NCBI GenBank assembly: GCA_009823505.1
Contig: VZQC01009936.1
Span: forward strand, 1,761,630 to 1,825,629
DNA: 64,000 nt
Source of the DNA: Rhizomys pruinosus
Lineage: Eukaryota > Chordata > Mammalia > Rodentia > Spalacidae
Direction: 5' to 3'
A program made the translations under genes and the position numbers. The notes under the pieces were generated by a model. The model saw nothing but the letters and a program-made list of their open reading frames with translations, was not told the origin of the DNA and did not search any database. Of this stretch, positions 33,135 through 44,589 are shown piece by piece; the first letter of the stretch is position 1, and every line of letters begins with the position of its first letter.

Positions 33135-33912
33135 TTGAAAAACCGAATGCCTGGCAAATGTTTGGTGGCATACAGGTTCTCAGACTTTGAACTTAATCTG
33201 GTTAAAAAAAGAAAATAATAACAAATGATACAATACCAGATGTGTGGTTGCTTTGAATGAGAATTGTCCCCCCACAAGCTCCAAGTTATTTGGACATTTT
33301 ATCCCCAGTGTAGTGCAGTGTTGGGATGTTTTAGAAGCTGTGTCCAGGTTAGAGGAAAGCATGTCTCCTTTACTAAGATTTGGAAAACCCTTGCCAATTC
33401 CTATCTCATCTCTGTTTTCTGTGCCTGCCTGAAGATGAGGACTTCTGCTTTCTTCCTCTCTGCTTTGGCCCCTCCTGTCACCATGCCTCCCCCACATGGA
33501 CCTCTAATCTCCTGAATCATAGGCTCAAATAACTCTTCCTTGTAAGGTTCCTTGGTCATGGTATTCTTCACAGCCATGGAAACGACTGACTAATACAACA
33601 GGGAAACAGGGGCACATTCCTACCAAATTCATACCAACCAGACAAGCTGAAGCATCCTAGGAAAACTAGACAGCATCCTAGCAAGCAAGGAATTGATGAG
33701 GAATTTAAAATCTCTTTACAAAGAAAAGCCAGGGCTGAGACGACTGGACTGGTGAATTTGCACAAATCTTTAAAGATCACCAAAGGAAAATTCAGCACTC
33801 CTGCAAAATTGCTGAAAGAAGAGGGAGCAGCGCATGTCCCAGTTCAGTGCATGAAACCAGCGTCACCCACGAGAAAGCCATAAAGGACACTACACGAACA
33901 AGGGAAGTGTAG
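33135..33912 (+). repeat. Third copy of part of the arm sequence
   Basis: Parallels 17970-18745 in the same orientation: anonymous part (33135-33234), MaLR-like LTR (33235-33599), old L1 ORF2 (33600-33912). It stops exactly where a B2 begins. It carries more small indels than the two arms have between them. Confidence 0.75.
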
Positions 33913-34155
33913 GGGCGAGAGATGACCCCTAGCAGTTAAGAGCGCCGACCGCTCTTGCAGAGGACCTGGGTTCGATCCCCAGCACCCACATTGGTGTCCG
34001 GAAAAACCATCTGAAACTCCAATTCCAGGAGAACTCCAGTTCCAGGGGAATCCGAGACGCCTCTTCTGACCTCCGCAGCATGCCGACACGGGTGGCACAA
34101 CCCTGCATGAGACAGTACATTACATTTTACAATACCGAAATATAATAAAACTTTA
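33913..34155 (+). mobile_element. B2-related SINE
   Basis: Runs from 'gggcgagagatgacccctagc' with Pol III box-B-like 'ggttcgatcccc' to an A-rich end. Many CpGs remain, suggesting a fairly young copy. Confidence 0.85.
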
Positions 34156-34466
34156 AAAAAAAAGAAAATAATGGTTTTTTTCTTGGTTTAAAAACATACA
34201 CTTGTAGAGTAATAGATTTTTTTTTCTGCCTCAATTAATTGTTCCCAAAGTAAGCATCATCAAGTAGGCAGGTGGACGATCCAAAACTTTAGCAACTACA
34301 CCACATTGCTACTAACATTTTCTGCACTCAGAACCTCACTTGGGTCCACATTAGCCTTGACCTTCATGGTGAGTTAATCTTTGAGACCTTTGTCTTTTCT
34401 TCCAGCATATTTTCATTGGGATCATTCTAAACTATAGGTTTCAAATGGTGTTTTTTTTAGGAAAAT
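34156..34466. other. Anonymous AT-rich sequence
   Basis: No repeat, gene or signal was recognised. Confidence 0.4.
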
Positions 34467-34467
34467 A

Positions 34468-34722
34468 TCCGTTTCTGGAGCTGGAGAGTTAGGTCTAGTG
34501 GTTAAGAGCGCTGGACCACTCTTGCCGAGGACACCGGTTCGACCCCAGCATTCCACATGGTGGCTGACACACCAGTCTGATAACTCTAATTCAGGAGAAC
34601 TCCAGTTCTGGGGGCATCCGACACCCTCTTCTGACCTCCGCGGCATGCACAACCAACACGGGTGGCAAACCTACATGCAGACAGTACGTTCATACACATA
34701 AAAAAATAAAAATTTTAAAAAT
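34468..34722 (+). mobile_element. B2-related SINE with target duplication
   Basis: Full-length, flanked by about 12 similar bases (ATATCCGTTTCT before, AAATCCATTTCT after). Confidence 0.85.
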
Positions 34723-35140
34723 CCATTTCTTGTTTGCTAGCAGACCTACAAAGTCACCTTTATGTCCTCTGTAGCACCTTGAGTTATAGAAGTCACCAGT
34801 GTCGATGCCAACTTTCATTGGCCCCTCAAGTTATCCATTTCCCATAATAATGAAAATCTCCTAAGCAACTTGTGTCTTTGCATCAATTTTTCAAAAACAT
34901 CTTCAAATTCTGTCTCACAAGTCATAGGCCAGAATTATCAGAGTCTAAAGTGGAGTATTTGTATTTAAGAGAACTACGCTGAATCATCCGTCACTGGGTC
35001 CATGTTTGTCTTCCAAGCCCATTTAGATTAACCTCATTTCTAAACAAAAAATGGTTTTCCTGAGACTGAATTTGGTTACGGAGAGAAGGAAGAGTAATGG
35101 TCCATGTTAGAATGTGAAATTTCTGCGCTTGATGTGTACT
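34723..35140. other. Anonymous sequence
   Basis: No gene or repeat identified. It passes near 35140 into the antisense old L1. Confidence 0.4.
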
Positions 35141-35771
35141 TCAATAATAGGGGACAGCAACTGTCCCAGCTACCATATGAAGTATCCGTTGGTGGGTGTT
35201 TAGGCTGGTTCCATTTTCTGACTACTATGAATTAAATGCAGCAATAAACAAGTATCTCTGTGAAACGTTGATTATTCTTTGGGTGCCTTCACATTGGTAC
35301 ATACAGTAGTGTGATATGTTGACTTCTTTGGGTCATGTGATAGTTCAAGTTTTCATTGTATCTGATCTCCATGGATGGCTCAGTATTTACACATCCCATT
35401 AAGCAGTGGGACTAAGGGTTCTTCTCTCTTTACACCCTTACCGCATTTGTTTTCTTGATGGTAGCCACTCTGCTTAGAGTGAGATAGAAGCTCAAACCAA
35501 CTGTCATTTCCATTTTCTGTTCCATAAGGAATGTTGAATATTTTTCAAGTACTTTTGGCCAGTTCATCTTTTGGGAAACTGTGTATTTCATTCACTAGCC
35601 CTTTCAATCTTTGGGTGATTTGCTTTTTTGTCTGTTTATTTTTCAAAAGTTCTTTATATATTGTACATTGGTCTTCCTCTTTATTATCCAATCAGCAATG
35701 ATTTCCTCCCATCTCCTTAGCTATCCCTCACTTTACTGATTGTTTCATTTGCTATGAGGGAGATTTTACTT

Positions 35772-35962
35772 GTTTTTAATTTTATGTGTATGCAGTGTAC
35801 TATCTGCATGTAGTCAGATGCACCCACATGTAATGCAATGCTTGTGGTCCATAGAAGGTGTTGGGATCCCAAGGAACTGAGTGTAGTTAAAGATGGTTCT
35901 ACAGGAACCCTGCAAGAGCAGTTGGTGCTCTTACCACTGAGCCATCTACAGCTCCTCTGGAG
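35772..35962 (-). mobile_element. B2-related SINE with target duplication
   Basis: Minus-strand copy flanked by GGAGATTTTAC on both sides (about 35759 and 35959). Confidence 0.8.
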
Positions 35963-36564
35963 ATTTTACAATTGTATGCATTCCCATCTGTCTGTCCTTG
36001 GGATTGTTTCCTATGTGAATAGAATCCTTTCCAAATGAGCCTTGCCTATATCTGGAAGAGGTTTTCCCTAAATTAAAGTTTCAGATCTTACATTAAGGGA
36101 TTTTTGATGGATTTGAAATGTTTTTTTAAATGAGTAAAGTATGGAACTAATTTCATTTGTCTACATAAGAAAACATGATTTCTCCAGAACCATTGTTATA
36201 AAATGCTGTCTTTTCTACAATGCATGTTTTATTTATTGTTATTTTGTACAATTAGGTGGCTGTGGCTGGTGAACTTGTTTCTGGGTCTCCATTTTATTCC
36301 CTTAGTCTGTGTGCCCTTTTGTGCAGTATCATGTCTTTTTCTTACTATGGGCCTATAACATAATGTGAAATTGAGATTTGATACTCCAGCATTGCTCCTT
36401 CTCTTAAGGTTTATTTGAGCTATTTAGAGTTTTTCTGCTTCCATATAATTTTGGTCTTTTGAGACAGGGACTCCCTTTAGCACTACTAGCCTAGAGCTCA
36501 CTGTGTAGACCAGTTGGCCTACTCATAGCGATCCACCTGCCCATGCCTTCAGCTTGCTAAAGTG

Positions 36565-36722
36565 TTTGGCTAGCGGTAGAGCCCAAGCTCTTCAGACCCG
36601 TCATCCAGCCACCTGCCGAACGTGGACTCCATTCAGGACCCAGTTAGGGTCCGACCTATCGGGATTGCGCACGGTACGCATGCACGTACACACTAGAAAT
36701 AACAAAAAACAAAAAACAAGTG
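36565..36722 (+). mobile_element. Diverged SINE in the right arm only
   Basis: Follows 'aaagtgt' and ends in (AAAAAC)n then 'caagtgt', consistent with a target duplication. The internal sequence looks like a badly degraded B2 ('ctagcggtagagc', 'gcacgtacac'). It interrupts the B1 shared with 22386-22530. Confidence 0.5.
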
Positions 36723-37220
36723 TGACCATGCCGGCTAAACTTTATGGTTGTGTTTTTCTCATTCTGTGAAGAATGCCATGGGGTTTGATGGGAGACGCAT
36801 TGACTCTGTGGATTACCCTTGTAGTATGCCATTTTTCACATATTAATTCTACAGTCCATGACAGCGGAAGGCTTTCTAAGTTCTCCTGTCTTCCTCAGTT
36901 TCTTCCTTCAGTGTCTTCAGTTTTCCTTGTAAGATCTTGCACTCCTTGGTTGCTTTGTTCCTAGTATTTTTGTTTACTTTTCTGAAGCTGTTGTAAGTGG
37001 GATTTCTCCCCTGACTTCTTTGACAACGAGTTTGTTATTGGTACACAGAAATCTACTGATTTGTGGTGTTTATTGTGTATTCTTTACTTGGCCCAGAGTG
37101 TTTCTTATCATCTAAGAGTTTTCTGGTGGTTCTTAAGGGCATTTAGAGTATGGGATCATGTCTTCTGCAAAGAAGGATCATTAGACTTCTTTCTTCTAAT
37201 TTTTCTTTGTCCATCTTTTT

Positions 37221-37302
37221 GTGGTTTGTGGTTCTGGGTATTGAACTCATGGCCTCGATGTGCTAGGCAAGTGCTTACACTGCACTGTAGTCCCAGCCCC
37301 CT
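37221..37302 (-). mobile_element. ID-type SINE (right arm)
   Basis: Inverse partner of 21812-21888 ('ggttctgggtattgaactcatggcc'). Confidence 0.75.
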
Positions 37303-37579
37303 CTCTCTTACTCTTTCTGATGCTTTGCAGGTGTACTGATATTCTTACTCCTTTTCAATTGTTCAGTGTCAATGTTAGATGGAGAACTGGTATTTCAGAG
37401 TCTGATTTTGTATCACATATGTAGTTCAGTTATTGTTTTGTGTGTAATCTTTAGGATTTTTCCAAATAAAAATCTACTTTATGAAGAAAGATTACTTTTT
37501 CCTCATCCATTTGGTGCCTTTTTTCTTTTTATTAATTAATGATTTGGGTATATCTATCAATGCTATTTTGGTTTTCTTA

Positions 37580-37965
37580 ATCTTTTAATTTTATTATTTT
37601 ATGTGATGATGTATTGCCTGATTTGTGTAGTACACAAAGTACCCTCTGTTGTGCAGTACTGCAGGGACAGTGGGACACTGGACCCTGTAAGGGAGTTAAT
37701 GGCCTAGTGGTTGGCTGGGCATGGTGGCACATGCCTTTAATCCTACACACTGAGGCGAGGCAGAGGCAGGTTGCGGATCTTTTGGGTTCAAGGCCAGCCT
37801 GGGTCATACAGGTGAGTTCCAGAACAGCCGGGGGCTACAGGGGACCTTGTCTCAGAAAAGAACGACATAAAAAAAAAAAAAAAAAAGATAAAAGAGCAGT
37901 TGTCAGCTCCATTGGTCCATGTGTTCCTCCCACCAAGAGCAGCCAGTGCTCTTGAACAGAACCGG
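37580..37965 (-). mobile_element. B2-related SINE split by a B1
   Basis: The minus-strand B2 tail (37580-37705) and head (about 37905-37965, 'agagcagccagtgctctt') flank a plus-strand B1 (37712-37868) with its poly(A). The left-arm partner is uninterrupted. Confidence 0.7.
37712..37868 (+). mobile_element. B1 SINE nested in the B2
   Basis: Runs from 'tggctgggcatggtggcacatgcc' to 'ggaccttgtctcag'. Right arm only. Confidence 0.85.
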
Positions 37966-37984
37966 TCTGAATTGTCGAATCGGG

Positions 37985-40060
37985 GAGGTGAGGTGTGTTG
38001 GGAGAGGGACCATGGGTTTATATTCAATTAATGTATATTAATTTGATGCACAGTTCAACAAGTACCAATTTTGCCCAAACCTATCTTACAACTTACCATG
38101 GATTTTTTAGGACTTAGTAAAAGTAAAAATGTCTGGATTAAAAACAACAATTGGTTTACAATTTTGATAAAACTGTGATACATACGAGTGTAATTGGAAA
38201 TATAAATTGTGTGTTGTTCATATTGTTTTACTTACAAATCTTGTATAACAATAACTTCGATAACAGAAAAAAAAAAATCAAATGGTCTCTAGTAATTTTG
38301 AATTATACAGTATCACTTAACATTTTCTTTTACCTGTAGGGTAAGGTTAACTTAAGGATTAGTTTGCTTGCACATATGTAACAACATACATCACCCAAAA
38401 AAGCTTGGATGAATTTATTGAAATTTACTACCTCTGATTCCTGCCTATACGTGTGTGTACTACAACTGCCTTTTTGAGCTTCCTGGGTCAAAAAATAAAA
38501 ACCTGAATTAAAAAAAAATGGGGGGACTAAGTTATATTAAACCCTTTTGCCAAAAATTTTTCAATTTAATCTTACAAAATAATTATGGGGGAAAAGATTT
38601 GTATGTTCCCACGCAAAACGTCACCAACTTAATGGCTGGAGAAAGAAAAGATACAGCCTTGCATTGTGTAGGCTGTACCAAGTAATACCAGCAGAGAGTT
38701 GGCCCATCTAAGCATTAAAAGGAAAGAGAAAAGCCTCAACTGCTACAGGATCAAACATCTCTGTGGATCCATTTGTAACAACTGTTTATAATGAATCCTA
38801 ATGAACTTACCTTCTAGGTACCAAAGTTTTAATATGAGAGAACTTTCTTACCTCCTTTTCACAGAACAAAGAAATATGATGGTAAGAGTCAGTCTCTACT
38901 GTAAATTAAAGCTGACGTTACAGGATTATCTCCTTATAAACCAGTAAAAATTGCTTCTTTAATTGACTAATAGACATAGGAACTGTGAAAAGGATTATTT
39001 CTTCAAAACCAAATTAGTACTAGAGTCTCTTTTCTTAACTGTGCATTTAAGCAAAATATATTAATACAGAGAGCTCTGATATCACAATGGATTATTCTAC
39101 CAAGGAGATGTTGGCCAGGGGATCCAAGCCCCCCCCAAAAAAGGCCAGCTTCTTGCCTGTAAAATGGGGTACCTGCAAGAAGAGAGGCAGTAAGGGCCTG
39201 CTTGTTGAAGACCTGACGTAGCATGGGAAAGATGTATTGAGACCACACATGCAACGTGTTACGTTGTCTCTGGTATACCAGAGAGTGCTACCAAAGGCCA
39301 CTAAAACCAATAAAGCAAATATTGGTCTCCTTGAGTCAAGCAAGACTCCTTTGTCAGACATCAGCTATGCTTCACTGCCTGGAAATACTGTGCAGAAGTG
39401 GCAGCCATATGTCTGTATATCCCAAATCTATTGGGCTATTAGCTCTCTCCTTGGGGAATAAACTCATGGTTGATGCCACAAGCTTAATCCTCTAGTGGTT
39501 AGGGATGTTTATAAGCCTTGTAGACCTTGTCATCTTTTACAGAAAAAATGTTAATTCATGGATTAGCATACCATCCAAACATCATGTGTCTATTACCAAA
39601 GTAACCTACCATAAATTAGTACTGTTTGAAATATCTCTATCTCTAATTGCCTGTGCTTCATTAGTAGGATTGAAAGTTATCCATGAACAAACCATCAGCC
39701 ATGAAAGAAACAGCCAGAACTGGTCAGAGTCCAAAACGACATCTCCAGGAGAAAGTAGACTGTTTTGCTTCTTGTCCACCTGTGCCCTTTTCTAAGCCCT
39801 AGGGAACAATCTCAGAAGAGGGGGTGGTGGTAGAATGTAAGGGCTGCGATTGGGGTGAATGGTAAAACTACAGCAATATAGTCTGGACACTTATTTGACA
39901 ACTTGATTGTACATACAAGCCCCTCCAGCTGGATGGTGGGAGCCTTGGGCTGTGTGGGTTTGTGCACAACTGCTTGCAAATTGGTTTTACATGAAGGATG
40001 CTTGTACTTAAAACTTATTACTTATTATTTAAAAAATGAAATAAAATTATAAGTAAAAGA
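37985..40060 (+). mobile_element. Poly(A)-element module, copy 3
   Basis: Homologous to 53645-55945 nearly end to end, including 'ttaggacttagtaaaagtaa', 'tttgagc/atcctgggtcaaaaa' and the terminal 'ttacatgaaggatgcttgtac'. A-rich to 40105. In both arms the module is in plus orientation, so it inserted separately into each. The conserved minus-strand open frames (39003-39361) are short and out of register between copies. Confidence 0.7.
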
Positions 40061-40364
40061 ACAAAAAAGAACAGAGTCAAAAAAAAAAAAAAGAAAAAAG
40101 AAAAAAGAACAGATTCATCTGTCCAGCCCCATCAATACTAATTTGAAAGTGAAATGGTGAAAGTGTCTGGTTCTTGGCCTTGGGGGAAAGAGTTTTAGTC
40201 TATAGCTCTGGATTATGTCAACTCCAGAGTTTTCATAGTTGGCCTCAATTATGTTAAAGAAATTTTCTTCTGGTCTTAATTTTCTAAGTCTGCTTGTTAG
40301 AAAAAAGTATTCTAATTATTGCTCCCTATTATTCTACTAATGTACTCTGTTGTTTGTTTTTTTT

Positions 40365-40455
40365 TTTTGTTTTGTTTTGAAACAGCCTTGTATTGCCCAG
40401 CTCTTAATGGTGTCCTTCTGCCTCAGCCTCCAAGGTTCTGAGACTGCAGGCGTCA
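40365..40455 (-). mobile_element. Old B1-like SINE (right arm part)
   Basis: The partner of 19640-19760 ('gaaacagccttgtattgccc...cctcagcctcc'), cut at 40455 by a younger B1; its remainder follows at 40648-40672. Confidence 0.6.
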
Positions 40456-40470
40456 ACTTCCATCCTTTCC

Positions 40471-40631
40471 TTTTTTTTTTTTTTTTTTTGGTCTTTTCAA
40501 GACAGGTCTCCCTGTAGCCCCAGCTGTCTGGAACTCACTCTGGAGACCAGGCTGGCCTTGAACACAAACAAGATCGCCTGCTCTGCCCTCCCAAGCGCTA
40601 GGATTAAACGTGTGCGCCACCCACGCCCGGC
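40471..40631 (-). mobile_element. B1 SINE with 16-base target duplication
   Basis: A minus-strand B1 flanked by identical AACTTCCATCCTTTCC at 40455-40470 and 40632-40647. Absent from the left arm, so it entered after the inverted duplication. Confidence 0.9.
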
Positions 40632-40685
40632 AACTTCCATCCTTTCCATCCCTGGATCCTTGGCTTCTCTTTACGTTGGTTTTTT

Positions 40686-40840
40686 TTTTTTTTTTTTGTC
40701 TTTTTGAGACAGGGTCTTCCTGTAGCCCCAGCTGTCCTGGAACTCACTCTGTAGACCAGGCTGGCCTTGAACTCACAAAGATCCTCCTGTCTCTGCCTCC
40801 CGAGTGCTAGGATTAAAGGCATGCGCCACCACGCCCGGCT
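40686..40840 (-). mobile_element. B1 SINE with target duplication
   Basis: A minus-strand B1 flanked by TTTACGTTGGTTTT and TTTACATTGGTTTT. Right arm only. Confidence 0.9.
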
Positions 40841-40895
40841 GTTTTACATTGGTTTTTACATATGTTGAACCTCCAATAGCCTTTCTTTCCTTTCT

Positions 40896-40963
40896 CTCTC
40901 TTTCTTTCTTTCTTTCTTTCTTCCTTCCTTCCTTCCTTCTTTCTTTCTTTCTTTCTTTCTTTC
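40896..40963 (-). repeat. (TTTC)n / (TTCC)n microsatellite
   Basis: Inverse partner of 19260-19372. Confidence 0.9.
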
Positions 40964-41092
40964 AAGACAGAGTCTTCCTGTATCTCCAGCTAGACTGAAA
41001 CTCCCTATACAGACCAGCTGCCCTTGAACTCACAGAGATCTGCCTGCCTCTGCCTCAAAAGTGCTGGGGATAAAGGCGTGTTCCACCAAACA
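40964..41092 (-). mobile_element. B1 SINE (right arm)
   Basis: Partner of 19074-19268, without the internal insertion found there. Confidence 0.8.
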
Positions 41093-41208
41093 TTGAGTAT
41101 CCTCCCTTAGCATTTCAAGGATAAAGCTTAATAGGTCATTATATTTTTCCCATATGTTGCTGGATTTGGTATACTAGGATGTCAAAAAATATATTTATTC
41201 TATTTTTA

Positions 41209-41591
41209 TCCATGTGTGTATGTGTGTGGGGGAAGTATCTGTGTGTGTGTATGTGTGTATTATCTGTGTGTATAGTATCTCTATGTGTATGTGTGTGTGT
41301 ATCTGTGTGTATGTGTGTGTAGTATCTCTGTGTGTGTAGGATCTATGTGAAGTTTCTGTGTGTCTGTATGTGTGTGTGTAGTATCTATGTGTAGTATCTG
41401 TGTGTGTGTAGTATCTGTGTGAATGTGTAGTATCTGTGTGCATGTGTCATATCTGTGTGTATGTGTGTGTAGTATCTGTCTGTGTGTGTAGTATCTGTCT
41501 GTGTGTGTAGTATCTGTCTGTATGTGTGTAGTGTCTGTATGTGTGTAGTATCTGTGTGTAGGTGTGTTTGTAGTATCTGTGTAGTATCTGT

Positions 41592-41624
<33 letters not shown>

Positions 41625-41640
41625 GTATCTGTGTGAGTGT
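41209..41640 (+). repeat. Minisatellite with GTAGTATCTGTGTGTGT-type unit
   Basis: About 430 bases of irregular 12-20 base units combining (TG)n with AGTATCT. It lies inside a minus-strand B2-related SINE; the left-arm partner has only a short CA run at 18945-18960. Confidence 0.9.
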
Positions 41641-41790
41641 ATGCCAGGGTATGCTGAGGAAGCCAGAGACAGTGTCATAGCCCTGGATCTGGAGTTACAG
41701 GCAGTTTTGGGTGTTCCTAACTGAACTCGAGTCCTCTGGAAGAGCAGTAGGTACTCTTAACGGCTGAGACATCTTGAAAACCCTACCCTA
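41641..41790 (-). mobile_element. B2-related SINE, head part
   Basis: The remainder of the SINE that carries the minisatellite, ending 'ctgagacatcttgaaaaccc'. Partner of 18790-18980. Confidence 0.65.
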
Positions 41791-42136
41791 CATTTTGTTG
41801 AGTTTTATCATCATTGTCCATGAAGGACATTGGTCTACACTTCCCTTTTCTGTAGTGTCCTTTCTGGCTTTCTCATTAGGGTGACGCTGGTTTCATGGAC
41901 TTAACTGGGACATGGTGCTCCCTCTTCTTCAGTAATTTGCAGGAGTCTGAATTTTCCTTTGGTGTCTTTAAAGATTTTGCAGAATTCACCAGTCAGTCCT
42001 CTCAGCCTGGCTTTTCTTTGTAAAGAGATTTTAAATTCCTCATCAATTCCTTGTTTGCTAGGATGCTGTCTAGTTTTCCTAGGTTTCTTCAGCTCGTCTT
42101 GGTTGTATGAATTTGTAGGAATGTGCCTATTTTTCC
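41788..42136 (-). mobile_element. Old L1 ORF2 fragment (right arm)
   Basis: Inverse partner of 18436-18785. Confidence 0.7.
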
Positions 42137-42496
42137 TGTTGTATTAGTCACTTTTCTGTGGCTGTGACAGAATCACCATGACCAAAGGAACTCATATAAG
42201 GAAGAGTTTATTTGGGCCTATGATTCCAGGAGAATTAGAGTCCATAGTGGCAGGGAGGCATGGTGGCAGGTGGTTCCAAAGCAGGAGGAGAAAGCAGAAG
42301 TCCTCATCTTCAGGCAGGCACAGGAAGCAGAGAGAGATAGGAATTGGCAAGGGTTTTACACCTCTTTAAAGGAGACATGCTTCCTTTAGTCTTGACGCAG
42401 CTTCTAAAACATCCCAACACTGTGCTACCAGTGGGGGTAAAATGTCCAAATACTTGGAGCTTGTGGGGGACATTCTCATTCAAACAACCACACATC
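42137..42496 (-). mobile_element. Solo LTR-like repeat, MaLR-type (right arm)
   Basis: Inverse partner of 18080-18435. Read on the minus strand, ATACAGA precedes TGTGTGG and AATACA is followed by ACAGG, compatible with the five-base duplication of ERVL-class elements. Confidence 0.55.
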
Positions 42497-43357
42497 TGTA
42501 TTGTATCATTTGTTGGTTATATTTTCTTTATTTAAACTCAGATTAAGTCAAAGTCTGAGAATCTGTTAAGCCACCAAACATTTGCCAGGCATTCTTATTT
42601 CAAATAAGATAAATAAATATTTTTGTATTTTATTTTATCCATAAAATTTCAGTGTCAGAGAACAACTTGTCAAAATTGGGTCTTTCCTTCCACCATATGG
42701 GTCCTGGGGACTGCATGAGAAAACTCAGGGTTCACTTGGGCCTGGATCTAACCACCATTCTCTGAGGGCTTCTTTGGTTCCCCTTCTCCAAGAGAGGATG
42801 TCCAAAACTAGGTCCTCCCAGCCCTGCGTCCTCCCTGGTGATCTTCTGGTTTTCTCCTGACAGACCCTACTCCACAGCCACACTGCTTCAGCTTTGTTGT
42901 TCTAAACCAAGCCCTTTACTTAGAAATCATTTGAACTCTGACCCCTACTGAATTTGAAAAGGAAGAGGATACAACTCTTGAAGGTCTGCATCCTTGGAGG
43001 CCAGGATTCCTTGGATTGCCAACCATGCAATCAAAGCTAATTTAAGTAGGATCCTGAAGGAGTTTGGCCCACCTAATTCTAATCCCAAATCCTTAAGTCA
43101 ATCAACTTCTGTTTGCAAATCAGGGTGGGTCTCATTCAATCAGAAGGATGCTCCCTGGGTTCTCCTCTCTTGAAGGGGAGAATTCAAGACCCAAAGAGAG
43201 CAAAAGATGTGCCACCACAAATGTCCTGTTTGTCAGCCTGCAGAGACAAAGGCTCTGAGCTGAGCCTGTAGTTCAGTGGTAGGTACTGGTCAAAGATGCA
43301 GGATGCCCTGGGTTCAGACCACCAGCGCTGCCGGGATTTTTAAAACATTCTGTTCTT
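42497..43357. other. Arm-specific anonymous sequence
   Basis: Inverse partner of 17250-18079. No gene recognised. Confidence 0.5.
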
Positions 43358-43431
43358 GGCTGGAGAGATCTCTTGCAGAGGACCTGGGTTTGATTCCCGG
43401 CACCCACATGCCAGCTAAGAACTGGTTTTAG

Positions 43432-43585
43432 TGCTGGGTGCGGTGGATCATGCCTTTAATCCCAGCACTCTGGAGGCAGAGGCAGGCAGATCTCTGTGAG
43501 TTCAAGAACAGCCTGGTCTACAGAACAAGCTCCAAGGCAGCTGGGAATAAAGTGAGACCCTGTCTTAAAGAGACAAAAAAAAACT
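43432..43585 (+). mobile_element. B1 SINE (right arm)
   Basis: Partner of 17028-17182. A B2 head fragment precedes it at 43358-43425. Confidence 0.85.
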
Positions 43586-43774
43586 GAGTTCTGTTCTCCC
43601 TCTTCTCTGCATCCACCTTCTACACACAGCACACCAGTCCCTGCCATCCAGGAGTCTCTCAGGCAGCAGAAAGCTGTTCTCTCATGATCACCATGAAATC
43701 CAGCTCCTTGATCCTAAATCATTCCAGTGCCACATTCAAAGGACGTTCCTGGTCCTTTACACAGGAGCTGCTGC

Positions 43775-43930
43775 TTTTGCATTGGGGGAATATGGAGCCC
43801 AAAGAGCCTTGGACAGTCACTAGGACCAAGTTGAGCTCTCGTTATGTTCAGCAGAATCAGCCAGACACAGAAAAACAAATATCACATGTTCAGACATTTG
43901 TAGAACCTGAAATATTCAACCTTAGGTCAC
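43775..43930 (+). mobile_element. Old L1 3'-end fragment (right arm)
   Basis: Inverse partner of 16690-16860. It accounts for most of the plus-strand frame 43684-44007. Confidence 0.65.
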
Positions 43931-43997
43931 ACCGTGTTGGAGGCTGGGATGTGTCCAGGGAGAGGGAACCAAGGAGGAAGGGAGATCTTTGTAAGAG

Positions 43998-44589
43998 AAA
44001 CAGCTAGGGAGGTGGCTCAGCAGGTAAATGTGCTTGTTCTCAAATCTGAGGATCTGTGTTGGATCCCCAACACCCACATGCTGGAATGAGAAAAACAACC
44101 TTTGTCAGTTGTCCTCTGACATGGAAATTATAAAGATAAAATAATATAGGAATACATGTTTATCTTATCTTAAGTACGAATGCCCCACAAGTGTGAAGTG
44201 TTTCAACAGGTGCTCAGTCTTGGAGTTAAACTGTGGTTGAGTTATGAAAATATAAGCACTAGTCCAGCAAGTTGGCTCATCAAGTAGAGACGCTTGCTGC
44301 AGATACATGGAAACTTGTGTTCAGTGGGCTCATCACATGGTGGAAGATCGCTGACTTTCCAAAGTTATGCTCTGACCTCCATGTTTACCTTGTGGTAGCC
44401 ACATGCCTACAGTCATGTACATACATCATACACACACACATTTGACTCAGAGCACCAACATGGTGGGGGACAATAGTTTGGATCTTCAGTTCCAGGGACC
44501 AATAAATACTCTTTTCTCCTGTGTGCATCATGGCTGTAGTTACAACCATGCAGTGAAACACTCATATACAAAATAAAAACAATTCGGGG
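43998..44589 (+). other. SINE pieces and a diverged copy of arm sequence
   Basis: B2-related fragments lie at 44005-44085 and 44262-44445. Between them, 44095-44260 is a weak direct match to 17890-18060 ('caaaataatataggaa', 'gttctcagactttgagttaa'-like). No gene seen. Confidence 0.5.

Larger units (their letters stand above)
35140..37575 (-). mobile_element. Old L1, antisense (3' end and ORF2 C-terminal part)
   Basis: Minus-strand diverged L1, the longer partner of 21895-22999. It contains a B2 (35772-35962), a B1 (36450-36565), a further SINE (36565-36722) and an ID (37221-37302). Its 3' end lies toward 35140. No frame is intact. Confidence 0.75.
36000..43997 (-). repeat. Large inverted repeat, right arm
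   Basis: Reverse-complement partner of 16633-23000. It is longer because of its own insertions: poly(A)-element module (37985-40060), two B1s (40471-40631, 40686-40840), a B1 in a B2 (37712-37868), a SINE at 36565-36722, and the expanded minisatellite (41209-41640). Confidence 0.85.

Noticed and set aside
40896..41640. CRISPR-like array
   Set aside because: The repeats are simple-sequence and minisatellite with no constant repeat/unique spacer pattern, and the DNA is mammalian.
41195..41678. Minus-strand frames rich in His and Thr
   Set aside because: Translations of the TG-rich minisatellite.
43684..44007. 107-codon plus-strand frame with a good relative on the minus strand at 16632
   Set aside because: Both are the same old L1 3'-end fragment in the two arms; similarity reflects the inverted duplication, not a conserved protein.
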